This document shows, piece by piece, positions 37,992 through 50,280 of a DNA stretch of 64,000 bases (within the stretch, counting starts at the first letter, position 1; every line of letters begins with the position of its first letter). Under the pieces are notes generated by a model, which worked only from the letters and a program-made list of their open reading frames with translations, was not told the origin of the DNA and made no database searches. This stretch comes from Brachycybe producta (lineage: Eukaryota; Arthropoda; Diplopoda; Playtdesmida; Andrognathidae), in NCBI GenBank assembly GCA_036925085.1, contig JAUPFP010000006.1:7021984-7085983 (forward strand), in the 5' to 3' direction. The translations under genes were made by a program, and so were the position numbers.

Positions 37992-39844
37992 CTTAAAACA
38001 AACAAAATAAAATATGCTTATTATAACTTAAATGTTAAATTTATTGTTTCTGTAAACTACATGAAAGTGTTAAGAACATTGTTTTATGAAATTTAATAAA
38101 CATTTGTTTTTCTTTTGTTTTCCCTTTTATTTAAGTAACAATGTAGTATGCTCATAAAAGCTCTTTCAACTTTTATGTAATGTATACTGCATTGTATGTA
38201 ATTTATCCATAAAGTAAAAACATACACAGGCCATAAATTATATACTATGTGTGCCCTGAATTTTTATAACGCAATAGTAGACTTATAGCCTTTATGTATA
38301 TTATAACTTTTACAAGGAAAAATAAATTTATTGATTTTATAATGGTAGGCATTGTATCAGTAGGGCGTAAACCATATGTTGGTAATGTCATCATCGCATT
38401 AGAGGAAAAGAGGAATAAGTTAAGGTTAATTATTGGTTAGATTTTCGATATGTGGTCAGATGCACGCAATATAGCAAAAATAAGTGTACAGTATGTGTGT
38501 GTCAGATGGGTAAATGTATTACATGCATTGGTTTTTCTTTATTAAGAAAATTAATTAACAGATAATCAATACAACAATCTTACAATGAAATTTCTAACAA
38601 AAAACCCCTAAATGTCATATAATGGAATTTATAGTAATTCGATAACAATATTTACAACTACAATTAATTTTTGTAATTGCATATAGAATAATGAACAATT
38701 TAAATAGTTTGTACCTAAAACATAAATAAAACTATTACTTTTTACGAAAAAAAAAATACCAATTAATTGAAAAAATAATATAGCTAGAAGTCGTTTTTAT
38801 TAAAGTTAACCAATAAACGCGACGATTGTCAACAAAGTTAATATTGATCTTACAAATCTAACAATTCCATTTCTATACAGAAAAAAAAAATTATTCGAAA
38901 TCACTTCAAAGTTATACGCAATCAAAAAAAGATACTGCATAAGTCTTACTGCAATTTTATCAATTTAAGAATTACTTCTTATTCAAGGAATGTCAAGTAT
39001 GTTGATTTCTGTACTAATATTCTAATTCCACTTAATGTATTCAGTAAACACACATATTTTAGATTAATATTCAATTCAAATTTATGCACATAGTATAATT
39101 GGTTTTCTTGTGAATTAATTTCTGAACGTAAAAGTTTTAATATAGATAAAAATTATTAAATTAATCCTAAAAAATGTTTTGTTTGTCGGTTAGTTCAAAA
39201 AAGTACAGTTAAAAATCTGAAAAGAAAGTGGTCGATGTCTGGCCAAAACCGACTACTCGAAGTCGACTTTACTCTAGGACCACTTCCCAACTTGTCAGTC
39301 GACTGAAGTGGTTCGTTTCGGCCACCACTATAACCACTTTTTGCAGTCCGTCTCTTATATTAAAAGTCGCTATTATTTTATGACTGTCATAATATTCTGT
39401 ACACTTGTTAAGGGCTGTCATATGACAATATTTGTCATAATATATTATTAATATATAATATAATATTAAATTAATGGTTTGCTTTTGTGACTGTTACAAA
39501 GTTATGAGCTATATATGACAATATTTGTCATAATATATTATTAATATATAATATAATATTAAATTAATGGTTTGCTTTTGTGACTGTTACAAAGTTATGA
39601 GCTATATATGACAATTTTTTGTCCTACAAGAATCTTATTCCATTTCTGTAATAAGATCCTAGGTCATTTCCAAACTCACAAACTTACAAAAACCCCTATT
39701 GAGCTACAATTCTAGTTTCTAAAACAGAAGTTTTTCATAATTTTCCATATTAAAAAGAAAATCAATTAAGAGTTCGAGAGGCTTTCTACACTTAAAAACC
39801 ACCTTAACCGTATTTTTTTTTAACAAAAATGTTTTACAGTCAAT
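37992..39844. other. Region upstream of the calbindin exons and of GRL1
   Basis: No exon was recognised although the calbindin first exon is expected on the minus strand in this direction. It contains a TCGACT-rich imperfect palindrome at about 39235-39350, the 93-bp tandem repeat at 39423-39615 and a family A MITE remnant at about 39695-39830 (AATTCTAGTTTCTAAAACA near 39709; TTAAAAACCACCTTAAC near 39793), which ends directly before GRL1. Confidence 0.45.
39423..39615. repeat. Tandem repeat, 93-bp unit, about 2.1 copies
   Basis: TGACAATATTTGTCATAATA starts at 39423 and again at 39516, with TGACAATTTTTTGTC at 39609. The unit also contains ATGGTTTGCTTTTGTGACTG and TTACAAAGTTATGAGC. Copies 1 and 2 appear identical. 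Confidence 0.8.
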
Positions 39845-42800
39845 ATGATGAATGGAAAAGTAAGAAGAGTGAAAATCTCACCAGAAGACAATCACAAAAA
39901 TATAAACAATACTTTAACAAATATACCGATTATTAAAAACGACATTCAATTTAAAGAATCTTTTGGATCACTACAATACTTTTTTAAATGTTATGGCATT
40001 CAACTTTTTGATGAATCTAAAAGTTGTTTTCGTTTTCTCATTTATCCAATTGTAATTACCATTTGCTGCATCTTTTATGTCGATCAGATTATGACTGCGG
40101 TAAACGAACAAAAGAAAACGTTAAGCAAAACCACAGTACAATTTGTAATAGAAACCTTCTTTATGGCATCACGAATGTATTTAACTTTAATGACATACCT
40201 AGTACTTATCATAAGACAGAAAACATTACAGGAGATTTGTCAGCGCCTAATTGACATGACTTTTGTAACATTTGGACAAAAATCTCCCATATTCAAACTG
40301 ATCAAGAAACAAAACACAATAATGATTTGCATGATACATATTGTTAGCCTCATTCTTGTTTCCTATTATTATATCCCACCCATTTTTGACATTTGTTTGC
40401 GTAAAGAGAGTATCCCTAGTGCAAATGGTAATTTAAACAATTCATATGACAACTCAAGCAATTCAGATATTACTCAAGTTGCTTTGAAACAGACATGTCT
40501 TTTATTAAGTGTTAAAAACTCAGCAATTATTATTGGTAGTTTCATTATTGTACCAATTCAATTTGTAGTTATTTTGCTGTTTTTACAAATATGCAGAGTA
40601 ATAAACTACAGTTTTGAAAACCTATCGCAAAAAAGAGCGCTTGATAAATTTCCACGCAATCTATGTCAATACAAAGCAATTAGATACATTGAATACCATA
40701 TCATTCATTCAAAATTGGTCAAATTTCTTAATGATATATTTCGCGAACTTGTTATAACTTGGAGTGGTCTCGAATGCCTTCTTGTCATTTATGCAATCCG
40801 TCAAATGGATTTGCACAAACAATATCCAACTATCAAATGGAGCAACATTATTGCCATATTATTTAACGTCACGTTATTTGGAATCAAAGCTGTTATTCCG
40901 GCTAACGTTAATAACCAGGTAGAGAGATTGTTTTGTGTTTTTAACAAGTGCCGGGTGTTTAGAAGATGTCACTTTTTGTGCAACAAGATGCATGCGACTA
41001 GCGGCAAAGTGATTGCACTCATTGGCACATTCAATTCAATTCAATTAGATACACCTGCAATCAGCTTGAAAGCCATGTGGCAGGGGGGATTGCTCCCATT
41101 CATGAGTGATTGTCATTATTTAAAAATAAGACATCATCACGAAATTGAAATCGTCCTATCAAAGAACTATTCACAGGAAGAGAATTCCATAGTCTAACAA
41201 GATTAGGAATAAAAGACCAAAAATATGCATCAGTCCTAGCCATTAATTCCTTGAAAGTCTTTGAATGCCCAAATCTACCTTTACGAGGATTTATAGTTAG
41301 TAAACCATTAAGTAGAGTAATGTTATCATCAGACAGCAAACGTCCCAGAAGAGCGAGGCTTTGCTCATTTCTTCAGACTGCTAATGTTTCCCATTCTAGC
41401 TCTTGAAGCATAGATGATATGCTGTCAGTATATGCATACCGTCCCTTTACAAATCTTGCAGCCGTACACGCTGCACCATTTCTATTTCTTGTTTTAGGTT
41501 ATTTCAAAATGGGCTCCAAATTGGGGAACAATATTCTAAGATAGGTCTAACTAGGATAAAGTAGCAGACCTTCTTTACATTTTCATTACAATGTTTAAGG
41601 GTGTGTTGGATGGCGTGCGTTGACAACATACATGTATGTATGTTGCAAAAAATATGTACACACGACTAAGCATTGGTAGGCAGTGGGCACTTAACCTAGA
41701 CACCCACTATGGCGCGTAGCGACGCCCCGCACTACCCTGTAGGAACATTTCATGTGCTTTAATCCAGAACTCCGCCCATATAACGCGCCGCCACTAATCT
41801 GCTACTTGTGTAAGTGCAGTCCAACCGGAAGGTTTCACAATACAAATGAACACGTGTTGTTGTTTAAAACGAGGTATGCCAGCAAACGAAGCGATCTGAG
41901 TGGTGTCGGAATGTTACGTGAGCAGATTTATCCCCTGGTTCCTTCTGTCTACCCCCGCGCTCACACATACACAGGCGCACTGCTGCGCAGGCGAAAGTCA
42001 AAAGTTCTTCTCGAAACTTCTGGTATAGAATTAAGTTCTGCAAGCCTGTACTGCATGTCGCATATAGTGGACGTTGCACCATTTGATTTCATATAATGCA
42101 AACAACGGAAAGTTCTTTCAGGGGGCGCGGCACAGAACTGAGCGCCATAGTGGGCGACTAGCTTTAGTCGTTCTGATCCCAGTTGGGTACCTTCTTACCA
42201 ACACCATACACTATTCCTGATAATTTCAGGATTTGCTTTGTTCCCCAGCTATCCATATGTAAAGCAAAACCAAGCTATTGACATCTTTTGAAGTCATTCT
42301 GGTACCTGGTACCTGACAGTATGGGAGAATAATAGGCAATCTTTTAGGGATCCATGATCGTAAAAATGTAATAATTAACCCTGTTCTAGAGCAATGATTC
42401 CAAAGCATTAAGTTGACATTGCATCTTCTATATATCAATTTTAGATGCAGTGCATCCAGAGCCATATCTAGCTAATTTTGTGTCCGAGGCAAGAATAAAA
42501 CTGGCGCCTCTTATAAATTCTAGTTATTTTGTGCCTCAAAGCTTTGCGTCCGAGACAGATACCTCACTCGCCTAGATCTAGTTATGGCTCTCATTGTATC
42601 CTAACAATATTTGAACTTGGGCAAAGTTTGCTTGCACCTTTTGTTGCTTACGTTATTGCTTGCCACATTGCATGCGATGTTGCATGAAAAGAAGCAGCTT
42701 CAAAACGAAGCTTTAATTTTTAGTATTATTTATTTTACAAGGTTTCGGAGTCACTCAAGGGCCTTACTGTAATGTCAACATTTAAAAAGAATAAAAGGTC

Positions 42801-43191
42801 GCAATATACCGTTCAAGCATATGAGCCAATCGTTTATCAGCAAAAGCCCAATATGGTAAAAAACATGAAAACATGTTGAAAAAATTAGTAAAAAACGTCA
42901 CAACAAATAAGTACTTTTATTTTATTTTTAATGCAAGGATGTGGATAATAAAATTAAAATGTACATCGAGAATGTCATGATGGATCGAGCAGTGATAACA
43001 GGAATGGGAATGTACATTATCAGTAAAGATATGGTCTTAGAAGTAAGTTTTTTTTTGTTATCGTATGAAAATATTAAAACATACTGTACTTAAAAATCTG
43101 AAACTGAAATAATTAATATTATTTGTGAATTTTACAGGCATTTTCACAAGTATTGACTTACGTGATTATCTTGTATGGTATTCCAGCATAA
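39845..43191 (+). CDS. GRL1: gustatory-receptor-like seven-transmembrane protein, complete
   Basis: Four exons: 39845-40918 (358 codons), 42742-42855 (38), 42938-43042 (35), 43138-43191 (17 plus stop); all three introns are phase 0; 448 aa. The protein has about seven hydrophobic helices, a long charged N-terminal region (about 55 residues) and ends in VLTYVIILYGIPA. That places the insect-type TM7 signature (T-Y followed by hydrophobics) at the C-terminus. Membership of the insect gustatory/odorant receptor (Gr/GRL) superfamily rests on topology, this motif, the phase-0 C-terminal introns and the exon sizes shared with GRL2 and GRL5. Function is unknown: family members range from tastant-gated channels to developmental roles. 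The frame stays open past 40918 for 93 codons, but that tail runs into an antisense retrotransposon and is probably not used. Intron 1 hosts a LINE fragment and two MITEs. Confidence 0.8.
41100..41640 (-). pseudogene. Non-LTR retrotransposon reverse-transcriptase C-terminal fragment
   Basis: On the minus strand, frames broken by stops and shifts read LVRPILEYCSPIWSP (near 41550), AYTDSISSMLQELEWETLA (near 41430), SLALLGRLLSDDNITL and TDAYFWSFIPNLVRLWNSLP (41215 region). This succession is typical of the end of ORF2 of CR1/L2/Jockey-type LINEs. It is 5'-truncated and dead. It lies antisense in intron 1 of GRL1. Confidence 0.75.
41694..42167. mobile_element. MITE with CACCCACTATGGCGC ends
   Basis: Left end TAGACACCCACTATGGCGC and the reverse complement of the right end CTAGTCGCCCACTATGGCGC match at 16 of about 18 bases. 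It is about 470 bp and locally GC-rich. The open frame inside (41752-42096) has no known domain. Lies in GRL1 intron 1. Confidence 0.6.
42466..42598. mobile_element. Short hAT-like MITE, AGAGCCATAACTAG type, copy 2
   Basis: AGAGCCATATCTAGCTAA at the left and the inverted AGAGCCATAACTAGATCTAG at the right form terminal inverted repeats around about 130 bp. The interior matches 15631-15780. Confidence 0.55.
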
Positions 43192-43799
43192 GCTTGAAAA
43201 TGCTTATTTTTTTGCATGTAACCTTTATATTTTGTTATTATCACATGTCTCTGTCATATGCATACTAATAATTATCATAATGCACAGGAAATACAATTAA
43301 ATTAACTAATTAAATGCACATTTAAACACTGTCAATGACTGATTTTATTCAATGTGTAGACAAGTTTATCTTTTTACACCATTCAAGCATATTTGGATTT
43401 CAATTTCAAAAAATTACTCTGCAAGCAGCCAAGAAGGCCTGTGGCAGAGATACAAAAATCCAATTGCAGCCTAAGAAATGCATCATGAAAATCCAAAGAT
43501 ATTAACCCAATAACTATAAGAGCCAATGTGCTCTGCTGCAACTAAAATAATACAAATAATAAATAAATTATATAAATTGTAAAATTGTTTTGTTCAATGT
43601 TGTATTTGCTATAGATTATATATAAATAATAAAGTAAGTCAACAATGGCAATCAATAGTTTTTCAAAATATTTATTGGCAATATAATACACAAAATAAAA
43701 TATAGTTATTTAATCATGACAAAATACATAAAGAATGTGACGTATCACTTACATACATTGATACATATGTGAGTATAGTATATTAATCATTAATAACAT

Positions 43800-44001
43800 A
43801 CTAGTGGGGTAACCCGTCATGTATGACGGGACATTCTAGTTTAACTATTTTATTCAAATACTGAAGGTTACTCAATGAAGGAGGTTTCCTTCTCTCCTCT
43901 CCCCCACCACCCTCACATGTGTTTGCTTAATGGTTTTTGTTCATGTGTTCTTACAGCGTTACATACAGACAGACAGACTTGGCTTAATATATATATATAT
44001 A
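43800..44001. repeat. Hairpin-headed repeat family B, copy 1
   Basis: Begins ACTAGTGGGGTAACCCGTCA. Positions 43813-43830 form a perfect 8-bp-stem hairpin (CCCGTCAT-GT-ATGACGGG). It ends with ACAGACAGACAGACTTGGC and a TATATA tail. The next copy begins immediately afterwards. Confidence 0.7.
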
Positions 44002-44296
44002 ACTAGTGGGGTAACCTGTCATAAATGACGGGAGCAAAATTCACAGGCAATTGTGCGCATGCGCATCGTTTTTTCCTTTTTTACTCCTTTCATTTCAATT
44101 TCAGTCGCCCCCTCCCACTTTTCTCTCTCTCTCCCCCCTTCTACACGGTCCAAAGGAAGAGTTCAACATATAGTTGACCTTGAAAAAAAACCGGTTCATT
44201 TATTCAAATTTATATAAACTCCGACGTGCTTCAATGGTTTTGTTACTCCACACACACACACACACACACACAGACCTGGGATATTATATATATAAT
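44002..44296. repeat. Hairpin-headed repeat family B, copy 2
   Basis: ACTAGTGGGGTAACCTGTCA followed by the hairpin (one stem mismatch), pyrimidine-rich CTCCCCC tracts, AAACTCCGACGTGCTTC, a (CA)n run at about 44252-44272, then GACCTGGGATATTATATATA. Closest to the nested copy at 52178-52592, with which it shares GGGAGCAAAATTCACAGGCA. Confidence 0.7.
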
Positions 44297-44402
44297 TTTA
44301 CAAAAAAAATTGCAACAATAAATAAATAAGAAAACAAGATACAACATAACACATTTTTATTGAATATGGTAACAATTGTTACAGGGAAAAGAAATGTTTG
44401 TA

Positions 44403-46009
44403 TTAATCTCCTTCCGGAATTCCGTATAATGCCAGAATATATGTTAATGCTAATCCAGCTGCCTATTTTTTTTAACAAATATATTTGCATAAATATTCAA
44501 CTATAATTTGAGCTAAAAAAATACTTCATATCAAGAACATACCGTCAAAAGTACTGCAAAATGAATGTTAAAAAGGCCCATTCCACTGACACTAGGTGGA
44601 TTTATGGCCACATGTCGAATATATAATTCAATCTGAGAATCAATTGACTGTAAAACAATTGTTAGATGATGAGGCATATATCACATAAATACAAAATGGC
44701 AATAATAAAATTATAATATACATTGTGATCATTATCTTCTGAGTCTTTGAACAAAATCTCGCTTGAAGGTTTCGCTATTATTGGAAATGTGTCCACTTCC
44801 GAAATCATAGTTAGCCCTTGAAGAGAATCTACTACCTAATAGTCAATTTTTTTTTATATTTAAAGAAAAAAGATTCTGTTAGGGACTAATAGGTTTAAAA
44901 TAAAGCAAACGTTAAAATTATATTACCTTATTATTTAAATGAGCCACAAAGGCAAGTTTCAATATACAAAGTAGAAGTGCCGTCAAAATGATAATAACAT
45001 CATTGAAATTAATAAAACTCATACCTTTGTGTAAATTAAGTAGACGAGCAAAGAAAACTATATTGACAAATTCTTCTAAACTCCATATTGCCAATGGTTG
45101 TTGAAAAACTTCATCATAAAGCTTAACAAGTTTGGTCAAAGAATGATGACAATGAACATAATCGTAAACTTTAGTAAGATTGACTTTATCAATTTCGTGT
45201 CCCAAACAGTACTTATTGTGAAACCCATCAAAATAAGCACTTATGAAATAAGACAAAAGCAAACATATCATAACAAACCAAAAATACAAAGGAATAGTTA
45301 TAGTGTAACCTATGGTGTAAATAATTGCTAAATGAAAATTTGTGAAAAAACTTAAAGTTGAATTATTATAATCAAGTGAAGAGATATTAAATTCATGATT
45401 CACACCAAAATTTATCCAAACTCTGTTCGAATTTTCAGCAGAACAAAATACTAAAGATTTCCAAGTAAAAATAATGCAAGTGCATAAAAGTACAAACAAC
45501 AAGAGCAGTGATAGTATTGTGACGCGACGAATTTTAGCATGTACCTTAGAATTTTCAGGAAGAACATCATCACCAAGACGATTCAGTTTGTCAAAAAGTT
45601 TTTGAAGAGTATTCTGCTTTTTATACAAAATTGAGTAAAGCGAAATTATTTCAATGACGTTAAACATGGTGTAGACAAAGGTGCTAGCAAAACGCAATGC
45701 CGGCGAGTGCAAACCTTCAGTGAGAGCAACGTAACAGACCATAAACAACAATCCTAAATAATGCAAACAGCAAAGAAATGAAAATAGTAAACACTTAAAG
45801 CATTTCAAAATGTTATCATTTCTATTTTCATACATATCAATGCCCCACAAACGAAATCCAGCATTCCAAATTTTGAAATCTTTGTAACAAGTTCCACTTG
45901 TATTTAGTAAAACTGAATAAATTCTTTTTGATACGAATGAGCTCGTAGATGAAGGTGCCTCAACACGATTATCAAACTTACCGTCAGTCCACGATAATTT
46001 GTCATCCAT
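44403..46009 (-). CDS. GRL2: gustatory-receptor-like seven-transmembrane protein, complete
   Basis: Four exons, 5' to 3': 46009-44927 (361 codons), 44835-44722 (38), 44647-44543 (35), 44462-44403 (19 plus stop); all introns phase 0; 453 aa. It has the same exon sizes as GRL1 although on the opposite strand. The long exon holds about six hydrophobic helices after a Ser-rich N-terminus. The 38-codon exon starts VVDSLQGLTMIS, clearly like VSESLKGLTVMS in GRL1. The last exon encodes the TM7 end LTYILALYGIPEGD. The acceptor chosen for the last exon is the TAG at 44465-44463; the nearby CAG would give a stop after two codons. A minus-strand AATAAA lies at 44356-44361. GRL1 and GRL2 converge tail to tail. 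Ligand and cell type unknown. Confidence 0.82.
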
Positions 46010-46567
46010 TCTTTTTTTTTTATTTGGCTAAGCAAAACTGCAATAAAATTAAGATGAAGTTGTTCAAGTTTGCAATACAATATACTGTATAAGCTTATAT
46101 GAGGCAATATACTAAAATTTCTCAAAGGTTTCAAGAAATCTTGTAATTTTTTTTATTGAAACCACATACATACATACATACATATCTCTCAAAATCTATT
46201 AACCAATGAAAAAGCTAAATTTTCAAAATAAAAATATCATTGGTTATTAGATCTTATTAATTTATGAAACAAGAATTTTAAAAACAAATTGATATTATCA
46301 ATAAAAACCCACCTTCACAAATTATGTTGTATTTCTTGGCATTGAAATTTTTGCTCAAATAATACATTATTATATATGATTACTAGTTAATCTTTTTTTT
46401 TTTACAAAAGACTGAAATTTTCAATTTTTTTCAAAATAAAATTAAATGGAAAAGCATTTAATTAATCGGTATTTTGGCCATCACACAACTGATGTAACAA
46501 AGCCACATACAATATGTTTACGTAGATTTAAATTGAATATTTTTTTAATCGTTCATATATGTCGTTC

Positions 46568-46653
46568 GTATATATATATATATATATAATTATATATATA
46601 TATATATATATATAATTATATATATATATATATAATTATATATATATATATAC
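46568..46653. repeat. (TA)n microsatellite with AATTA interruptions
   Basis: Nearly pure TA dinucleotides broken at regular intervals by ATAATTATA, so that the block is itself higher-order repeated about three times. Lies upstream of GRL2 on its 5' side. Confidence 0.85.
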
Positions 46654-46956
46654 ATCTGTGAGTACGTACTGCATACCTGTATAGGTAAACTACAGTATCA
46701 ATTTGGAAAATGTATAATGGTTATCATTTTTAGGATTATGCTTAAAGATTTGTTTATTATTGCAATACTTAGGAAATATCCACCAATGGTCATCAGGCTC
46801 AACTGCATAAATCACATGCTTAAATTAAAGGCCTGATAATAGACAGTAGCATATACAAACACACAATCCATAACAACAATTGCCTTATAACAATAGATAG
46901 CAATTGAAAAATGTTGTACTTTAGAAAACGCCGTTCTTCATTAAATTGTCTATTGT

Positions 46957-47320
46957 ACTAGTGGGTTAACCCGTCATAAATGACGAGAGCCAAATTCTAG
47001 TTTAATTTTACTACTATTAGCCCCTCCCCCTTTTTGCCCCTCCACATTTCTCTCTCTTTCGCCCCCCCCCCACCCTTTCCAACCTTTGTCCTCTCCAATT
47101 TAATATCATGGAGAATGAGTTTGATTTAACTATTTTTTTTATTTATAAGCACCTTAATATTGTTTGGGTTCTTGGATCTGGAGAGCGCAAAATAACCGTA
47201 AACCATTAGAAAAAAAGGGGTTCATTTAAATTTAAGTAAATTCCGAAGTGCTTACTTGTTTTTGTCCTTGTTTGTACAGCGTTATAGACAGAAAGACTTA
47301 GGGTTAGTATGTATATAATA
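46957..47320. repeat. Hairpin-headed repeat family B, copy 3
   Basis: TACTAGTGGGTTAACCCGTC, hairpin with one mismatch (46968-46985), C/T-rich tract, then TTGTACAGCGTTATAGACAG and GGGTTAGTATGTATATAATA. It carries the intact target sites into which the fold-back element (at 47015-47016) and the nested family B copy (near 47316) inserted in the sister duplicate. Confidence 0.65.
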
Positions 47321-47750
47321 ATAATTGCAGAACCCAAACAACTTTTGTTTGATAGCAATAAACATCAGTGACAATTTGCAATAAATTCTTTCAATTAATT
47401 GAATGAGACACATTTACTCAAAACATTGAACAAAAATAAGTACCGGTAATCCAAACTTTAGAAATAATTGTCAGGGTGTACTTACTATACTTAATTTATA
47501 AACCTACATTAAGATTTTCAGACATCTTTATACATTTAATTAGTACAAGCCGTAATTAAAATAAAAGCTTCATATCCCATAAGACATAAATTTTCCTGCA
47601 TACAAAAAAGAAAATTTAGAAAACAACAGCAATGTAAATTACATAAACAAACAATCTACCGATTTAAATTAATTTATAACATCTAATATTAAACTACAGG
47701 TCGAATAAATAGATTAATATGCATTGGGCCCTAAACAGTAAGTAGACCTA

Positions 47751-48379
47751 CAGGGTGGGCCAAAAAAATGAGAACATCTTGTAGCATACGAGTTATTTAA
47801 AAATATAATTTAATTAATTATATTGTTTTATGTAATTTTGTTTGCCAAGTATTTAGCTAATCAGAAATCATGTTCAATGTGTCCTCCTTGCTTCTCAACG
47901 ACTTTTTCTAAGCATCGACGCCACTCGTTTATGCTACTGTCAATAAAGCTCTGCCCCAGATTTCTCCATTCTTTGATTATTGCCAACTTGAGCTCCTCAA
48001 CTGTGGTAAATTTTATCGTTGTCAATTTTATTGATAACCCGACTAACACTAGCTATGCTCCAGACTTTGTTTGAAAACTCATTGGTCATTCTCCTAGCAC
48101 CCCACTGTTTTTCAATTCGCAAATGTTTAATCAGAATACGGTCTTCTGCGGTAATGTATGTCATTCTTGGTTATAAAATTTAACCTGCTGATGTAATCAA
48201 TTGGCATATTAAAACCAAAGATGGCACCCGAAAATTGTCGAAATAAAGACATCATATAGCTAAATAGGTAAGTAAGTAAATGAGTAAACAATTTAAGCTA
48301 TTATGGATACAGTTAAACAAATTTTTATGTAATTATATTACTTTTTACGCAATGTTCTCACTTATTTTGGCCCACCCTG
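47751..48379 (-). mobile_element. Internally deleted mariner/Tc1-type transposon
   Basis: Terminal inverted repeats CAGGGTGGGCCAAAAAAATG and (reverse complement of right end) CAGGGTGGGCCAAAATAAGT, each flanked by the TA target duplication (47749-47750, 48380-48381); 629 bp. On the minus strand from ATG 48164 it encodes an N-terminal piece (MTYITAEDRILIKHLRIEKQ and onward, about 55 residues). After a deletion and frameshift comes the transposase end, with SSINEWRRCLEKVV and GGHIEHDF (stop at 47861). The catalytic centre is missing, so it could move only with a transposase supplied elsewhere. Present only in duplication copy A. Confidence 0.8.
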
Positions 48380-49031
48380 TATATGCAATATGCTTCAGTC
48401 TATAATAATAGACTAATTATAGTCTATTTTTTAAAGTCGAAAATATTACACATGCAAATTATTAAGGTGGCTGTTAATATATAAAAATACATTTGGTAGA
48501 AAATTAATAACGTTATTTAAATAAAAACAAGTTGAAAAATAATATTGTTTCCACTAAAAAAAATTACAATTTCAACCTCAGTTTATAAATTTAAATAACT
48601 TATTTGATCTTTACAGATATGTTTCATTTTTGATATGTTATTAACAATCAAGTTTAAATGTATAACATATATTTTTATGAAATACTCAATTTTAGTTTAA
48701 AAGTTTTGAGAAAGACAGACACCATATATAGTATCAATAAAAATCAAGAAATCTTAATGTAATTGATCAGATATTCGATACATATACTTAAAGAAAAGTT
48801 ACTTAGTTGTTCAATATTTCTATTAGCTAACCAAACCTTCCCCCTCTCCAAGAAAAATTAAATGGCAACTTCATTTCTTTCTTTACTAATAAAGTAAAAA
48901 GTTGCAAATCCTATATAGGATTTTAATCATTTAAATTGACAAAATGCCATTGCTGTTGAAATGAAAAAGCTTTTACTATAATAATGTTCAATAATTTAAA
49001 CTGAAAGATGGTTATCATACTAGGAAACTCG

Positions 49032-49068
49032 TATATATATACAATTCGTCTTTAAACCTAAGTTCAGT
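49032..49068 (+). promoter_or_regulatory. Candidate core promoter of GRL3 exon 1 (TATA + Inr)
   Basis: TATATATA at 49032 and an initiator-like TTCAGTCT with its A at 49066, spaced as expected for a TATA promoter (about 34 bp), and 46 bp before the ATG at 49114. Confidence 0.45.
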
Positions 49069-49113
49069 CTTTTGAAAATTATATCCAAGTGAAAAAAATA
49101 TTTGGAAAAAAAA

Positions 49114-50007
49114 ATGTCTTTGCAAAATATTAACAAGTTAATGAAACCATTTGCCATAGTTATGTTACCATTAAGTATTTATTTATTTCAATTCAAATTG
49201 TCATTTGGATTGAAATTCTTACATATTTGTGTCACAATGACTGTATTCCTATTTTTTATTGCTGTGTACACTTTACACCAAATATATCTTGAATCAATAA
49301 CCATTGGAATCAAAGGCACTGTTAATTACACCACATTCCTCGTTTGTGTTGTTATCATCTACACAACGATAATAATGTTTGCTAATACCTCCAATCTGAA
49401 AAAGGGCTTTAAAAAACTTTCAATTGTTTTGAAAATGATCAAAATTGATGGTCTTTGGCTGCCGAGATATTTTAGTTTGTTTTTTCTTTTTTTCTGCTGT
49501 TTATACGTGGTAATATTTTTAAAAATCATTATTGAAAATTATTTAGAAAAATATAATAAGTTTTCAACAGAGCTACAAGAAATTTGGGTTATAAAAAGAG
49601 AAATGGTAATAGTTATGTTCATTTCTTTCGCATGGTTCATGATGTTCACTTTCATAGCAAACGCACTCTTTGTGACACTCAATATGATTATGATATTCTC
49701 ATTTAAATCACTAATTAAGACTTTAGACAAGAAATCCCTCAATAAAATAAAGTTGGACAGTTGTTTAAAATACATTTACATACATGGACTTTTATGCAAG
49801 ACAACTAAACATTTTGACGACGCCTTTTTTATGATGACTGGGTTTTGGACAACCATTTACATGATATACATCGTGTGGCTATTTCGAATTATCGGAGTTA
49901 GACAGCGTGGTAACCGTGGTGGATATACCGACACGTTACAACCATTAGTAACTTATCTTGCGTTTTTACTTGCTGATATTACATCTGCTGCTGAAGTAAA
50001 TTTGCAG
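49114..50007 (+). CDS. GRL3 first exon: gustatory-receptor-like protein, C-terminal exons not adjacent
   Basis: One exon of 298 codons from the ATG at 49114 to a phase-0 donor CAG|GTAAAA after residues SAAEVNLQ. This matches the place where the long exon of GRL5 ends (SSAEINQQ). It has about six hydrophobic helices and a short N-terminus. Shared family features with GRL5 include KYIYIHGLLCKTTKHFDDAF and TGFWTTIYM. The frame continues 11 codons past the donor to a stop, so an unspliced product would lack TM7. No 38/35/17-codon exons lie before copy B, so this exon is either an alternative first exon for the exons at 58404-59372 or a truncated duplicate. The encoded protein is identical to GRL4. 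Confidence 0.65.
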
Positions 50008-50280
50008 GTAAAACAAATATTTTCATTTTGTTACTTAGAATAAAAACATTGTGATTGACACATTTTTTTAAAAAAAATCCTAAGTGGTCAGAATTATATT
50101 TATTGCCTAAGTTTCTAAAAAAATGTGGAAACATATTCTCGGATTGATTTTGGTTAAGCTGCATCATGGATATAATAACTAACACCTGAGAAAAAGCCTC
50201 TGTGACAACTTACCCCTGTGACTTTTAGTCCCGGTCTCCCCTACTTTAGAAAACGCCGTTCTTCATTAAATTGTCTATTG

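Larger units (their letters stand above)
46917..50143. repeat. Tandem segmental duplication, copy A
   Basis: Begins TACTTTAGAAAACGCCGTTC, shared with 50242, and aligns with copy B to about 50143 (AAATGTGGAAACATAT). It contains a family B repeat, the mariner-type element at 47751-48379 (absent from copy B) and GRL3 exon 1. Starts are 3325 bp apart. The 50144-50241 segment separating the copies has no partner after copy B. Confidence 0.85.

Noticed and set aside
40919-41197. Open frame continuing 93 codons past the GRL1 first exon, giving a 450-residue protein
   Set aside because: A phase-0 donor at 40919 aligns with the donor of GRL2 and GRL5; the tail lacks the TM7 motif and its second part is antisense to a LINE fragment. 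Proper short exons exist at 42742-43191.
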